From contig JBFYKJ010000056.1 in the NCBI GenBank assembly GCA_041306005.1, positions 1-52,478 on the forward strand: a stretch of 52,478 nucleotides of DNA. Reading direction: 5' to 3'. The number at the start of each line of letters is the position of its first letter. Position 1 is the first letter of the stretch. Source of the DNA: JBFYKJ01 sp041306005 (GTDB lineage: Archaea; Altiarchaeota; Altiarchaeia; JAFGQM01). The translations under genes and the position numbers were made by a program. Of this stretch, positions 1 through 6,958 are shown one piece after another. The notes beneath the pieces are model-generated. The model made no database searches and had not been told where the DNA came from. It was given only the letters and a program-made list of their open reading frames with translations.

Positions 1-1
1 A

Positions 2-304
2 ACGTCGGAAGAAGCTAGGGGGTTGTTTGATGTGGCATATCCAAAAACACCAAATTCAGTAACCAGCTTTTCTGAGATAATCGAGGTTGCGGAATTGATG
101 GGGAGGTTCTCATCTCAAGACGTCTCAAATGTTCTAGCCTGGCTGGGTGCGTCGATATCCCAAAACTCGGTTACACAATACCTGAGAACCTTGTTAGAGA
201 ACCGAATATTGGTGGTTATTAGCAGGGGATCGCGAAAAAGGGTATTGGGAATAAACACAAACATCGTAGAATGGCGAATCCCGGTCTTGACGTCAAAAAT
301 GTAG
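2..304 (+). CDS. partial wHTH-like hypothetical protein (C-terminal part)
   Basis: The reading frame is open from the window edge to a TAG at 302-304, so this is probably the end of a longer gene; a TTG at 23 is the first possible internal start. The visible hundred residues look like a small helical fold with a winged-helix flavour: helices around the ELMGRFSSQDVSNVLAWL stretch, then a recognition-like SQNSVTQYLRTLLENRIL segment and a basic turn. This suggests a DNA-binding tail, but I do not recognise a family. The gene is followed by an inverted repeat and then by the ilvD promoter. Confidence 0.45.
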   Translation, partial: TSEEARGLFDVAYPKTPNSVTSFSEIIEVAELMGRFSSQDVSNVLAWLGASISQNSVTQYLRTLLENRILVVISRGSRKRVLGINTNIVEWRIPVLTSKM

Positions 305-354
305 TGTAACCAGTAGGTGCGTGAGCCGGACAACGACAATTTGGGTTACACTAC
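301..354. repeat. 11-bp inverted repeat downstream of the first ORF
   Basis: The arm GTAGTGTAACC (301-311) is the exact reverse complement of GGTTACACTAC (344-354), with 32 bases between. It overlaps the TAG of the upstream ORF. It could be a long-loop terminator hairpin or paired protein sites. No T-run follows directly. The half-site GTTACACTAC recurs in the intergenic region before FEN1 (13601-13610). Confidence 0.5.
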
Positions 355-430
355 AACCAATGACTTTGCGGTCTTAGAGGGCCGAACTTGGTACGCATAG
401 ACCCCTTAAATGCATCCTTAGGCCCGACCT

Positions 431-437
431 TTTTATT
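431..437 (+). promoter_or_regulatory. TATA box of ilvD
   Basis: The sequence TTTTATT lies about 30-36 bases before the ATG at 467, the usual distance for an archaeal TATA box serving a short-leader transcript. It supports the ATG at 467 over the upstream TTG at 437, which would lie inside the promoter. Confidence 0.55.
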
Positions 438-466
438 TGGTTAAAGGAAAGATAGGTGTCCTCAAT

Positions 467-2092
467 ATGAAAAGCTATAGGATAAAACGCGGCGTTGAGA
501 CGGCTCCCCATAGAGCGCTGTTCAGGGCCGTTGGCTTAAAGGATAAAGACTTCGGCTTAGACCGGCCTTGGATAGGCATAGCCAACTCGTACAACACGAT
601 AGTGCCCGGCCACATACACCTGAACAAGCTCGCTCTGGAAGTCGAGAGGGGAATCCGAGATGCTGGTGGAGTGCCGTTTATGTGGGGGGTCCCCGCCGTG
701 TGTGACGGACAAGCCATGCATGTGGAAATGCGCCTCTCGCTGCCGTCCCGCGAGCACATCGCCGACAACGTCGAGATAATGGTACTTTCCCACTCCTTAG
801 ACGGGTGGGTTGGAGTCACCAACTGCGATAAGATAACCCCAGGGATGCTCATGGCCGCAGGAAGGCTTGACCTACCCTGCGTCATCCTGACCGGCGGGCC
901 CATGAAGGCGGGGGTCGTCGGCGGGAAGAAGCTGGATCTCATCTCGGTCTTTGAGGATGTCGGGAAGATCCGCGCCGGCAAGGGCAGCGAGGTTGAACTC
1001 ACCGCTATCGAGTGTGATGCATGCCCCGGGGCGGGCAGCTGCGCAGGGCTATTCACGGCTAATTCAATGGCCTGCATGACTGAAACACTCGGCATGTCAG
1101 TCACCGGGTGCGCGACGACGCTCGCGGTATCGCCCGAGAAGCTCAAGCAGGCTTATGAATCGGGAAAAAGGATAGTTGAACTGGTAAAGAAGAACCTGAC
1201 ACCGAGGCAGATAATGTCAAAGAATGCGTTCTACAACGCTGTCATGGTCGACATGGCGATAGGGGGAAGCAGCAACACTGCGCTGCATCTGCCGGCGATA
1301 GCAAAGGAGTGTGGCATAACTTTGACGCTGGATACCTTTGACGAGATGGCCCGAAAGACGCCAAACATCTGCCACATCAGGCCCTCCGGGCCTTATGTGA
1401 TGGAAGATTTGCAGAATGCCGGCGGGATACCCGGAGTTTTGAACAGGCTTAAGGACCGGTTAAAATCTTCGCCGACGGTAAACGGCGCGGACATAATAGA
1501 GATAGCGAAGAAGGGAAAAGTCGTGGATGACGCGGTTATACGCCCGCTCGACAACCCGTTCTACAAGGAGGGCGGCATCGCGGTGCTCAAGGGGAACCTC
1601 GCGTCCGCATCTGTCGTGAAACAGATAGCGGTCGACTCTGAAGCCATGGTCCTCTCGGGCCCTGCGAGGGTCTTTGAGAGCGAAGAGGCTGTGATGGAAG
1701 CGGTCGCCGACAGGAAGATCAAAGAAGGCGACATACTCGTCATCCGCTACATGGGCCCTGCCGGGGCTCCGGGGATGCCCGAGATGCTGACGCCGACGTC
1801 GGCGATAATGGGTGCAGGGTTTAAGAGGGTCGCCCTTCTGACCGACGGCAGGTTCTCGGGCGGCACCAGGGGACCGTGCATCGGGCACATAGAGCCGGAA
1901 GCGTTCCTCGGCGGGCCGCTAGGGGCGGTCAAAGACGGGGACATCATAGATATAGATATTCCCGGAAGGAAACTTAATGTCAGGCTCAGCGATGCCCAGA
2001 TAAAGGAAAGGCTCAAGTCCGCAAAAGCCCCGGAGAGGAAGATGAGCCCAATGCTCAAGAGGTATAGGCGGGACGTTATTAATGCTTGTTAG
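467..2092 (+). CDS. ilvD: dihydroxy-acid dehydratase
   Basis: IlvD converts 2,3-dihydroxy-3-methylbutanoate (or the methylpentanoate) to the 2-keto acid in valine, isoleucine and pantothenate synthesis, using an Fe-S cluster and Mg2+ in the cytoplasm. Both family signatures are present: CDKITPGMLMAA near residue 120 and LLTDGRFSGGTRGPCIGH near residue 460. Cluster-type cysteines are seen in the CDK motif and in the CDACPGAGSC stretch. At 541 residues it has full family length. I chose ATG 467 because the TATA box sits at 431-437; a TTG at 437 would add ten non-conserved residues. No other branched-chain gene is adjacent, so it is a lone pathway member here. It ends in TAG. Confidence 0.96.
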   Translation: MKSYRIKRGVETAPHRALFRAVGLKDKDFGLDRPWIGIANSYNTIVPGHIHLNKLALEVERGIRDAGGVPFMWGVPAVCDGQAMHVEMRLSLPSREHIADNVEIMVLSHSLDGWVGVTNCDKITPGMLMAAGRLDLPCVILTGGPMKAGVVGGKKLDLISVFEDVGKIRAGKGSEVELTAIECDACPGAGSCAGLFTANSMACMTETLGMSVTGCATTLAVSPEKLKQAYESGKRIVELVKKNLTPRQIMSKNAFYNAVMVDMAIGGSSNTALHLPAIAKECGITLTLDTFDEMARKTPNICHIRPSGPYVMEDLQNAGGIPGVLNRLKDRLKSSPTVNGADIIEIAKKGKVVDDAVIRPLDNPFYKEGGIAVLKGNLASASVVKQIAVDSEAMVLSGPARVFESEEAVMEAVADRKIKEGDILVIRYMGPAGAPGMPEMLTPTSAIMGAGFKRVALLTDGRFSGGTRGPCIGHIEPEAFLGGPLGAVKDGDIIDIDIPGRKLNVRLSDAQIKERLKSAKAPERKMSPMLKRYRRDVINAC

Positions 2093-2123
2093 CCCTCGAT
2101 TATGAGTTCGCCCTATTCCGGGG

Positions 2124-3140
2124 TCATTCAGGTATCAGCACGCCCTTTCTCAGCAGCTTCTGCATGAACTGGGTCGAGGTCTTGTGCCCGGTCCGGAGGA
2201 ATAGGACATCTGCATTAGGGTGCCCCGGCAAAAACGACATCTCGCCGAGAAGGTCGATTATCTTGTGCCGGACGCCCTCCTAGCCGCCGTACCTGACGCC
2301 CGTCACGCCGCCGGGCGGATTGAGATACTGGGGGTTTGAGGGGTGGCCGAGGAGAAGGGTGTTCTCGTGCGTCATGCCGTGCATGCGCAAGGCGCTGGTA
2401 AGGTCCATGAGCTTTTGCCCGACCCGGCTCTTCGGGTAAAACCCCGGCGTGCGGGCGTTCATTATCTCCTTTTTGAACGCCTCTGTGTCCCCGATGGTCC
2501 AGGTGTAGGTCTGCGGCCCCCCGAACGCCTTGTGCGGGTAATCAAAGTGGTATGTGACAGTCGGCTCCCCCACAGCCGGACGCATTATCAGCATGTCGCC
2601 GAGTTTGGGGTCTGTGACCACTACAAGCTTTTCATCGTCGTGGAACCTCGCGGAGACTCCCGCCTTCTGCAAGCGCTCGTTGACGTCGCGGCCCGCCATC
2701 AGCATGTCGCCGGCGGCCTTCATGTTCAGGCGCAGGGTGGGCACCTTGGCGTCCTGCTCCCTGAGGCCGACGTGGTCTATTTCCCGGACATATGGGGATA
2801 CCGCGTCGGAGAAGCACGGCAGCGCGTTCCCCTTGACCATGTGTATCTCCGCGTTGTGCACACCCATCGCCTTGAGCGCCCCGAGTATGTGCTCGGCGGT
2901 GTAGACCTTTGCCCCGCTCTCGGGGTCCTTGAGTATTATCGTCCTGTAGGGCCAGCGCTTAAGCCGGACGTTGAAGAAGTTGACCGGTATGCGGTGCTTG
3001 CCCTTGACAAAGACTATGCCGGTGCCGACGCCGGCCGGCTTTATGTCGATTATGGAGTGGCTGCCCTGCGCCGAGCGCCCCTCGAGGCGGATGGACGCCT
3101 TCAGCGTGGCCTGCCGCTTGACCGGTTCTTGCGTTGCCAT
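2124..3140 (-). CDS. lpxC: LpxC-like UDP-acyl-GlcNAc deacetylase, interrupted by in-frame TAG
   Basis: LpxC is the zinc amidase that removes acetate from UDP-3-O-acyl-GlcNAc in bacterial lipid A synthesis; finding it in an archaeon is unusual. The first 286 codons carry the N-terminal domain and the EH motif (AEHILGALKAMGVHNAEI). A TAG at 2280-2282 then stops the frame. Reading on in the same frame gives GVRHKIIDLLGEM and LFLRTGHKTSTQFMQKLL, the second zinc site (HxxxD) and the catalytic His, ending at TGA 2124-2126. The stopped product would lack two zinc ligands. The start is ATG 3140; a GTG at 3188 overlaps the DP1 stop as GTGA and is an alternative, so coupling to DP1 is likely. Nonsense mutation, sequence error or readthrough are all possible. 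Confidence 0.85.
2280..2282 (-). other. in-frame TAG inside the lpxC-like gene
   Basis: The minus-strand codon TAG separates ...GVRYGG from EGVRHKIID... with no frame change. It occupies the place of an acidic residue in the FEDEFVRHK-type segment of bacterial LpxC, so a single-base change from GAG, AAG or CAG would explain it. TAG is a normal terminal stop in at least ten neighbouring genes. Confidence 0.9.
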
Positions 3141-3184
3141 CTTTGGTTTTCGCGTATAGGTCAAACAGGCGCGGCCTTGCTGGC

Positions 3185-4870
3185 TCACGCCGTCTTCCCC
3201 TCGAAATTCATGACCTTCATCTGCATGGTCTGGAGATCCAATATCGGCACCTGGCAGGGCGTCGGGATATGGCCCTGCTGCTGCTGGAAATCCGTCTGGG
3301 CCTGCCAGGTCCCGGAGTTTAAGACCATGACCCCGCGGTACATGGTATATCCATTCTTGTGGACGTGGCCGCAGTGGAAGACGTCCGGCACTGTGTCCAC
3401 GACCATATAATCCTTCTGCTCTGGGGCTATCTGCTCCTTAGTCCCGTATATCGGCGAGAGGTGGCGCTTCTTCAGGTATTCCACCTGCGCCTTCTCAGGC
3501 TTGCTGTAGGATAGGTGGGAGAGGGAAGAAATCAGCGCGTCCATGGAGGTCCCGTGGTACATCATGACGTCCAGGCCGTGGGCCTTCACCCTCCCGGGGT
3601 TGCCGATGAGGTGTACGTTCGAGTTAGCCTTCAGGGGCTCGAGGAACTCCGCAAGCGAGGGCTGCGGCTCGACCCGCCTCACCGCGTCGTGGTTCCCGGC
3701 GGCGATGATTATCTCTATGTACGAGGGGACCTGCGCCATCATCTTCGCGAAGTAGTTGTACTGCTTGTAGATGTCCGGGATCGCAAGCTCCTTCTCCTGG
3801 CCCGGGTATATGCCAATCCCGTCCACAAGGTCGCCGGCGATGAAAAGGTACTTCACCGACTGGGCGACGTCCTTTCTGGTCCCGGACGACAAATTCAGCC
3901 AGTCTATGAACTTCTGGAACTCGCGCTCCTTGAAAAGCTGGGAGCCTACGTGGATGTCTGACAGGAACGCCACTGATACCGGGTCCTCGCACTCGAATTT
4001 CGGCTTAGTCATCGGGATGTCGGGCTCGATGACCTCTTTTGCGAGTATGAGCTCGCCCTTGACGGTCCCAATGACGCCTATCACCTCGTCGTTCACGAGT
4101 ATCTTGTTCTTCTGGGCCGCCTCGCTGCTGTCTATGACTATTGCCGACCCCGTCGGGTCCTCGATCTCGATTATCAGGTTCCCCTTCTGGGACTGCCGCA
4201 TGTCGCGTATCATCCCGATTACCTTTATCTCCTGGTTGTTGTACTTGCCTATTGAGTTGAGCTCCACGGCGTCGCGCAGGTTGACACGGCTGGAGAGTAT
4301 GCCCTTGAGCCGCTTGTACCTGTCCCTGAAGAGCTCGACGAAATTTTCCACCGTCCCCTCGGAAGTGGAATTCCCGGTCACGTCCTTGTCCTTGTCTACA
4401 AGGACCCTGCCCTCTATCTGCGATGCGATGGGGGGCTTCCCGCGCTTGACGGTGAAGGAGTACTCCTCCAGCTTCTCCACCGGGAAGAACTCGGAGAGGA
4501 ACTCGCTTGTTATCATGAAGACGCCCTTCTCTTTAGCCTGGGCGATTATTGCCGAGGGGTCCAGCCCGCGCTCTTTTATGACTTCGACTGCGTGGCTGCT
4601 CAGGAGCGCGCCTGAACCGAGGAATGCGTCGTTTATGCCTTTCTCCTCGCTTGACAGTTTGGGCTCAACAGGCGGCTTTTGGGTTATCTGCGTGATTTTG
4701 ACGTCTTGCTGCACCTCGGGCTCGGGCTGTGCGGCGGCAGGCCCTTGGGCAAAGGATGCGAGAGACCCCGGTTTCACGCGGAAATTAGGGGTTCGCGGCT
4801 TAAATACCGGCGGCACCAGCCGGATTTGGCCCGACACAGCGGTTTGCAGGCCCCCCTCAAAACTGCCCAA
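3185..4870 (-). CDS. polB: DNA polymerase D small subunit DP1 (exonuclease)
   Basis: DP1 is the calcineurin-like phosphoesterase subunit of archaeal replicative polymerase D and gives it 3'-5' proofreading. Residues 70-115 form the small N-terminal helical domain, a low-complexity linker runs to about 185, an OB fold spans about 210-285, and the phosphoesterase domain spans 298-545. All metal motifs are intact: SDIH (304-307), GDLVDG (346-351), GNHD (392-395) and GHVH (501-504). The start is a TTG at 4870, about 30 bases after a TATA box; GTG codons slightly downstream are alternatives. The large subunit DP2 is not in the window. The lpxC-like gene follows on the same strand with a possible 4-base overlap. 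Confidence 0.95.
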   Translation of the reverse strand: MGSFEGGLQTAVSGQIRLVPPVFKPRTPNFRVKPGSLASFAQGPAAAQPEPEVQQDVKITQITQKPPVEPKLSSEEKGINDAFLGSGALLSSHAVEVIKERGLDPSAIIAQAKEKGVFMITSEFLSEFFPVEKLEEYSFTVKRGKPPIASQIEGRVLVDKDKDVTGNSTSEGTVENFVELFRDRYKRLKGILSSRVNLRDAVELNSIGKYNNQEIKVIGMIRDMRQSQKGNLIIEIEDPTGSAIVIDSSEAAQKNKILVNDEVIGVIGTVKGELILAKEVIEPDIPMTKPKFECEDPVSVAFLSDIHVGSQLFKEREFQKFIDWLNLSSGTRKDVAQSVKYLFIAGDLVDGIGIYPGQEKELAIPDIYKQYNYFAKMMAQVPSYIEIIIAAGNHDAVRRVEPQPSLAEFLEPLKANSNVHLIGNPGRVKAHGLDVMMYHGTSMDALISSLSHLSYSKPEKAQVEYLKKRHLSPIYGTKEQIAPEQKDYMVVDTVPDVFHCGHVHKNGYTMYRGVMVLNSGTWQAQTDFQQQQGHIPTPCQVPILDLQTMQMKVMNFEGKTA

Positions 4871-4897
4871 ACCGGCATCGGGTGCCGCAGGGAAGCC

Positions 4898-4905
4898 TTT
4901 TTATA
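4898..4905 (-). promoter_or_regulatory. TATA box of DP1
   Basis: Read on the minus strand the sequence is TATAAAAA, 28-35 bases before the TTG start at 4870. This fits a leaderless or very short leader transcript and supports the TTG start. Confidence 0.55.
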
Positions 4906-4921
4906 CTTTTACTTGGGAATA

Positions 4922-4941
4922 TTACCACCTATCAGTGGTAA
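4922..4941. promoter_or_regulatory. perfect inverted repeat in the DP1/membrane-protein divergent promoter
   Basis: Arms TTACCAC (4922-4928) and GTGGTAA (4935-4941) flank the spacer CTATCA. The repeat lies between two divergent genes, upstream of the DP1 TATA box and just before the TTTAATAA box that may serve the membrane genes. It looks like an operator for a dimeric regulator; the regulator is unknown. Confidence 0.45.
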
Positions 4942-4975
4942 AAAGTTCTGAAAGGCTTTAATAAGGGTCTGGAGA

Positions 4976-5269
4976 ATGGTCTTTGACATGCTGGCTTTGG
5001 GAGGCATATTGCTGGGCGCATACCTGGCTTACCGCGCCGGGAAGCAGGATGAGGACTCATCCAAGCTGCTTTACATGGTGGCTGCGATAGCGGCCTTCCT
5101 TTGGTCGATAAACGCCATGGGGAGCGGCTACAGCATCAGGATAGGCCCCGTGCCGCTGGCACTTCTGATGGGGGTGATCGGCGCACTAGTAACCACGGGC
5201 ACCTCCCGCGCCGTGTTCGCCGTGATAGCGTTCGTGCTGTTCGTCGGGATGGTCCCGCTGCATTTCTAA
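4976..5269 (+). CDS. small membrane protein, three to four TM helices
   Basis: This 97-residue protein is hydrophobic almost throughout. Its first helix is GGILLGAYLAYRAG, followed by a charged KQDEDSSK loop and further helices around residues 31-45, 57-75 and 78-95. I recognise no family. It is the first of three adjacent small membrane genes that look like an operon; the next starts two bases after its TAA. ATG 4976 is the first start. ATG 4988 is an alternative because the possible TATA (4957-4964) is only 12-19 bases before 4976. Confidence 0.7.
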   Translation: MVFDMLALGGILLGAYLAYRAGKQDEDSSKLLYMVAAIAAFLWSINAMGSGYSIRIGPVPLALLMGVIGALVTTGTSRAVFAVIAFVLFVGMVPLHF

Positions 5270-5271
5270 AG

Positions 5272-5553
5272 ATGATAAGTCCTGCATTCGGTGGGATGGT
5301 AGCCGGCTTTTTGCTCATGCTAGTCGCCGCTGCATCGAAAAAGGAGAAGTGGCAGACCGCCTACGGGATAGTCGGCCTGGTGCTCATATTCTGGAGTTTG
5401 GGTTTCCTCGGGCTGGGCCCGGTGGCGCAAAGCCTGATGCCAGCGACGGCGCTGCTCTTCGGCCTCTTCAGCATGTACACCAAGGGCAGCGCGCAGCTTA
5501 TCTGCATACTGGTCACAATCGTCCTCCTGCTGCAGGTGACGAACTTCGTCTAA
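5272..5553 (+). CDS. small membrane protein, three TM helices
   Basis: The ATG at 5272 follows the previous stop by two bases, pointing to translational coupling. The 93-residue product has the same pattern as its neighbours: a first helix (GGMVAGFLLMLVAAA), a short basic loop (SKKEKWQTA), then further helices to the end. The shared layout suggests a family of related small membrane proteins or subunits of one complex. No known domain is recognised and no catalytic motif is visible. Confidence 0.7.
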   Translation: MISPAFGGMVAGFLLMLVAAASKKEKWQTAYGIVGLVLIFWSLGFLGLGPVAQSLMPATALLFGLFSMYTKGSAQLICILVTIVLLLQVTNFV

Positions 5554-5597
5554 TGGCGGCACCTGGCTAATAGACCACCAAAGGATACCTATACAAA

Positions 5598-5927
5598 ATG
5601 ATAAACCTCCTTGCAGTCATAATCGGGCTCTTCATACTGGTTGCTATAGCGCAAAACAAAGACTTTAGGAAGCCGAAGAACGGGGAGACTTATGCATTCC
5701 TGTTGATCCTTGTCCTCATACTGGTTTTAGTGGGCCTGGGTGCCCTGCTCCCGCTGTTCGGCGCGATGGCAAGATCACAAAGCATGCTGATGTTCTTCCT
5801 GCTGGGGCTTGGGGCGGTGACGGTTTCAACGTCGGGACAGGCCAAGACATTCTCAAGGGTAGCCTTTGTAGCCGTATTGGCGTTCATAATAATGAGCGTG
5901 CTCGTGCCGGGCCTGGGGCATTACTGA
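5598..5927 (+). CDS. small membrane protein, three TM helices
   Basis: This 109-residue protein starts with a helix at the very N-terminus (INLLAVIIGLFILVAIA), then a polar QNKDFRKPKNGE loop, then two or three further helices. It resembles the two preceding proteins in its loop-after-first-helix layout. It ends in TGA, which is the left edge of a hairpin. It is likely the last gene of the three-gene unit; its function is unknown. Confidence 0.68.
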   Translation: MINLLAVIIGLFILVAIAQNKDFRKPKNGETYAFLLILVLILVLVGLGALLPLFGAMARSQSMLMFFLLGLGAVTVSTSGQAKTFSRVAFVAVLAFIIMSVLVPGLGHY

Positions 5928-5968
5928 TAATGGGCTAACCGGCGTGCTTTGCGCCAGGCGCCCGTTAT
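5927..5968 (+). repeat. imperfect hairpin after the membrane-protein trio
   Basis: ATAATGGGC (5927-5935) pairs with GCCCGTTAT (5960-5968) with one G-U pair, and an inner GGCG/CGCC pair is possible. It directly follows the TGA stop. It is likely an mRNA 3' end structure. Confidence 0.4.
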
Positions 5969-5985
5969 GGGTCTTCAATCACCAA

Positions 5986-6038
5986 CAGTCGGAGGCGCGC
6001 TGGCCGATCCCCAAGCAAGCCTCCCGACTGGTTTTTTT
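5986..6038 (+). terminator. hairpin plus T-run, terminator-like
   Basis: CAGTCGGAGGC (5986-5996) pairs with GCCTCCCGACTG (6019-6030) with one bulged base, followed by seven Ts at 6032-6038. The T-run together with the AA after it also sits where the TATA box of the sugar kinase at 6061 should be, so the end of one unit and the promoter of the next share bases. Confidence 0.5.
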
Positions 6039-6060
6039 AATTCCTTAGCGTTAGTTATGC

Positions 6061-6921
6061 GTGGAAATGCTAGTGATAGGCGGCATCGCTCTTGACTACA
6101 TATCAGGCGTCAAGGACGCGAGTGCGGCGTGCACCCAGGTTTTGGACTACAGCGAGAGCATCGGGGGCATGGGGTACAATACGGCTATGGCGGCGGCCCA
6201 GCTGGGCGTGGCGACGCGCCTTATATCGGCCGTGGGCGAGGACTTCGACCAGTCGAGGGTCGGGACTCCAAAGAACGGGAAGCTGAAGCTGGATTTCCAT
6301 AAGGCCCCGGGTTACACTACAAGAAGCTTCATGTTCTCGGACGGGAAGGACGAGAGGATATACTTCTACCGGGGCGCGTACCACGAGATAGACGTCAAGA
6401 AGGCTACGAATGCCATCGATGAGGCCGCGTGGGTCCACTTCGCGGGCGTGATGCCCTGCTTTGCCGAGCTGGCTGAATATGCCAAGGTGAAAAAGAAGAC
6501 CGTGAGCACAAACCCCGGGTATGACCTGTTCCACTACAAGCCCGACGACCCTGTGGTGAGCGGGCTTTTGGACAACACGGATTACCTGATACTCAGCGCC
6601 AACGAGGCGAAGCACCTGGGCGGCGGGAAGGCTGCGAAATGCAAGGCGATGATAACGACCATGGGAAAAGACGGCTCGGTGGTTGAAAGCGGCGGGAAGA
6701 AAGCAAAGATACCGATATACTTTGTCAAAGCCGAATCCCCGTTCGGCGCCGGGGACACCTACACGGGCGGCTTCATAACGGCGATGCTTACCGGGAAGGG
6801 CGTCTTTGAGTCTGCGCGCTTTGCTAGCGCGGCAGCATCCTTTGCCGACGAGGGTAAGACCACAGCGCCAAAGCTAGATATGAAGAAAGTCGAGGAACGG
6901 GCAAAGGCTATCGGATTATAG
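6061..6921 (+). CDS. PfkB-family carbohydrate/nucleoside kinase
   Basis: The protein has the ribokinase fold: an N-terminal substrate-binding IGGIALD strand, the GG-MGYNTAMAAAQLG signature near residue 35, and the C-terminal PfkB signature SPFGAGDTYTGGF, which holds the anion hole and catalytic Asp. It phosphorylates a sugar or nucleoside with ATP in the cytoplasm; the substrate cannot be told from sequence. At 286 residues it is slightly shorter than typical ribokinases. The start is GTG 6061, or ATG 6067; a TATA-like TTTTTTTAA lies about 25 bases before, so the message is probably leaderless. It ends in TAG and converges with the HMG-CoA reductase gene. Confidence 0.88.
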   Translation: MEMLVIGGIALDYISGVKDASAACTQVLDYSESIGGMGYNTAMAAAQLGVATRLISAVGEDFDQSRVGTPKNGKLKLDFHKAPGYTTRSFMFSDGKDERIYFYRGAYHEIDVKKATNAIDEAAWVHFAGVMPCFAELAEYAKVKKKTVSTNPGYDLFHYKPDDPVVSGLLDNTDYLILSANEAKHLGGGKAAKCKAMITTMGKDGSVVESGGKKAKIPIYFVKAESPFGAGDTYTGGFITAMLTGKGVFESARFASAAASFADEGKTTAPKLDMKKVEERAKAIGL

Positions 6922-6958
6922 AACGCAAAAACCGAAGACTGAAAACCGAGATCCGTTC

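Noticed and set aside
2280..2282. Genome-wide recoding of TAG as a sense codon
   Set aside because: TAG ends ilvD, the kinase, HMG-CoA reductase, psmA, hicB, elp3, dCMP deaminase and others at family-typical lengths, so it is a normal stop here. Local readthrough is kept as a possibility.
2343..3410. Long plus-strand open frame opposite lpxC and DP1
   Set aside because: It is a GC-rich shadow of two well-supported minus-strand genes; the protein has no recognisable motif.
3771..4961. Plus-strand open frame of almost 400 codons opposite DP1
   Set aside because: Serine-rich composition typical of an antisense frame; DP1 has all catalytic motifs on the other strand.
5928..6060. A tRNA gene in the gap before the sugar kinase
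   Set aside because: There is a TTCAATC loop-like word but no T-stem pairing and no acceptor stem; the region is better explained by two hairpins.
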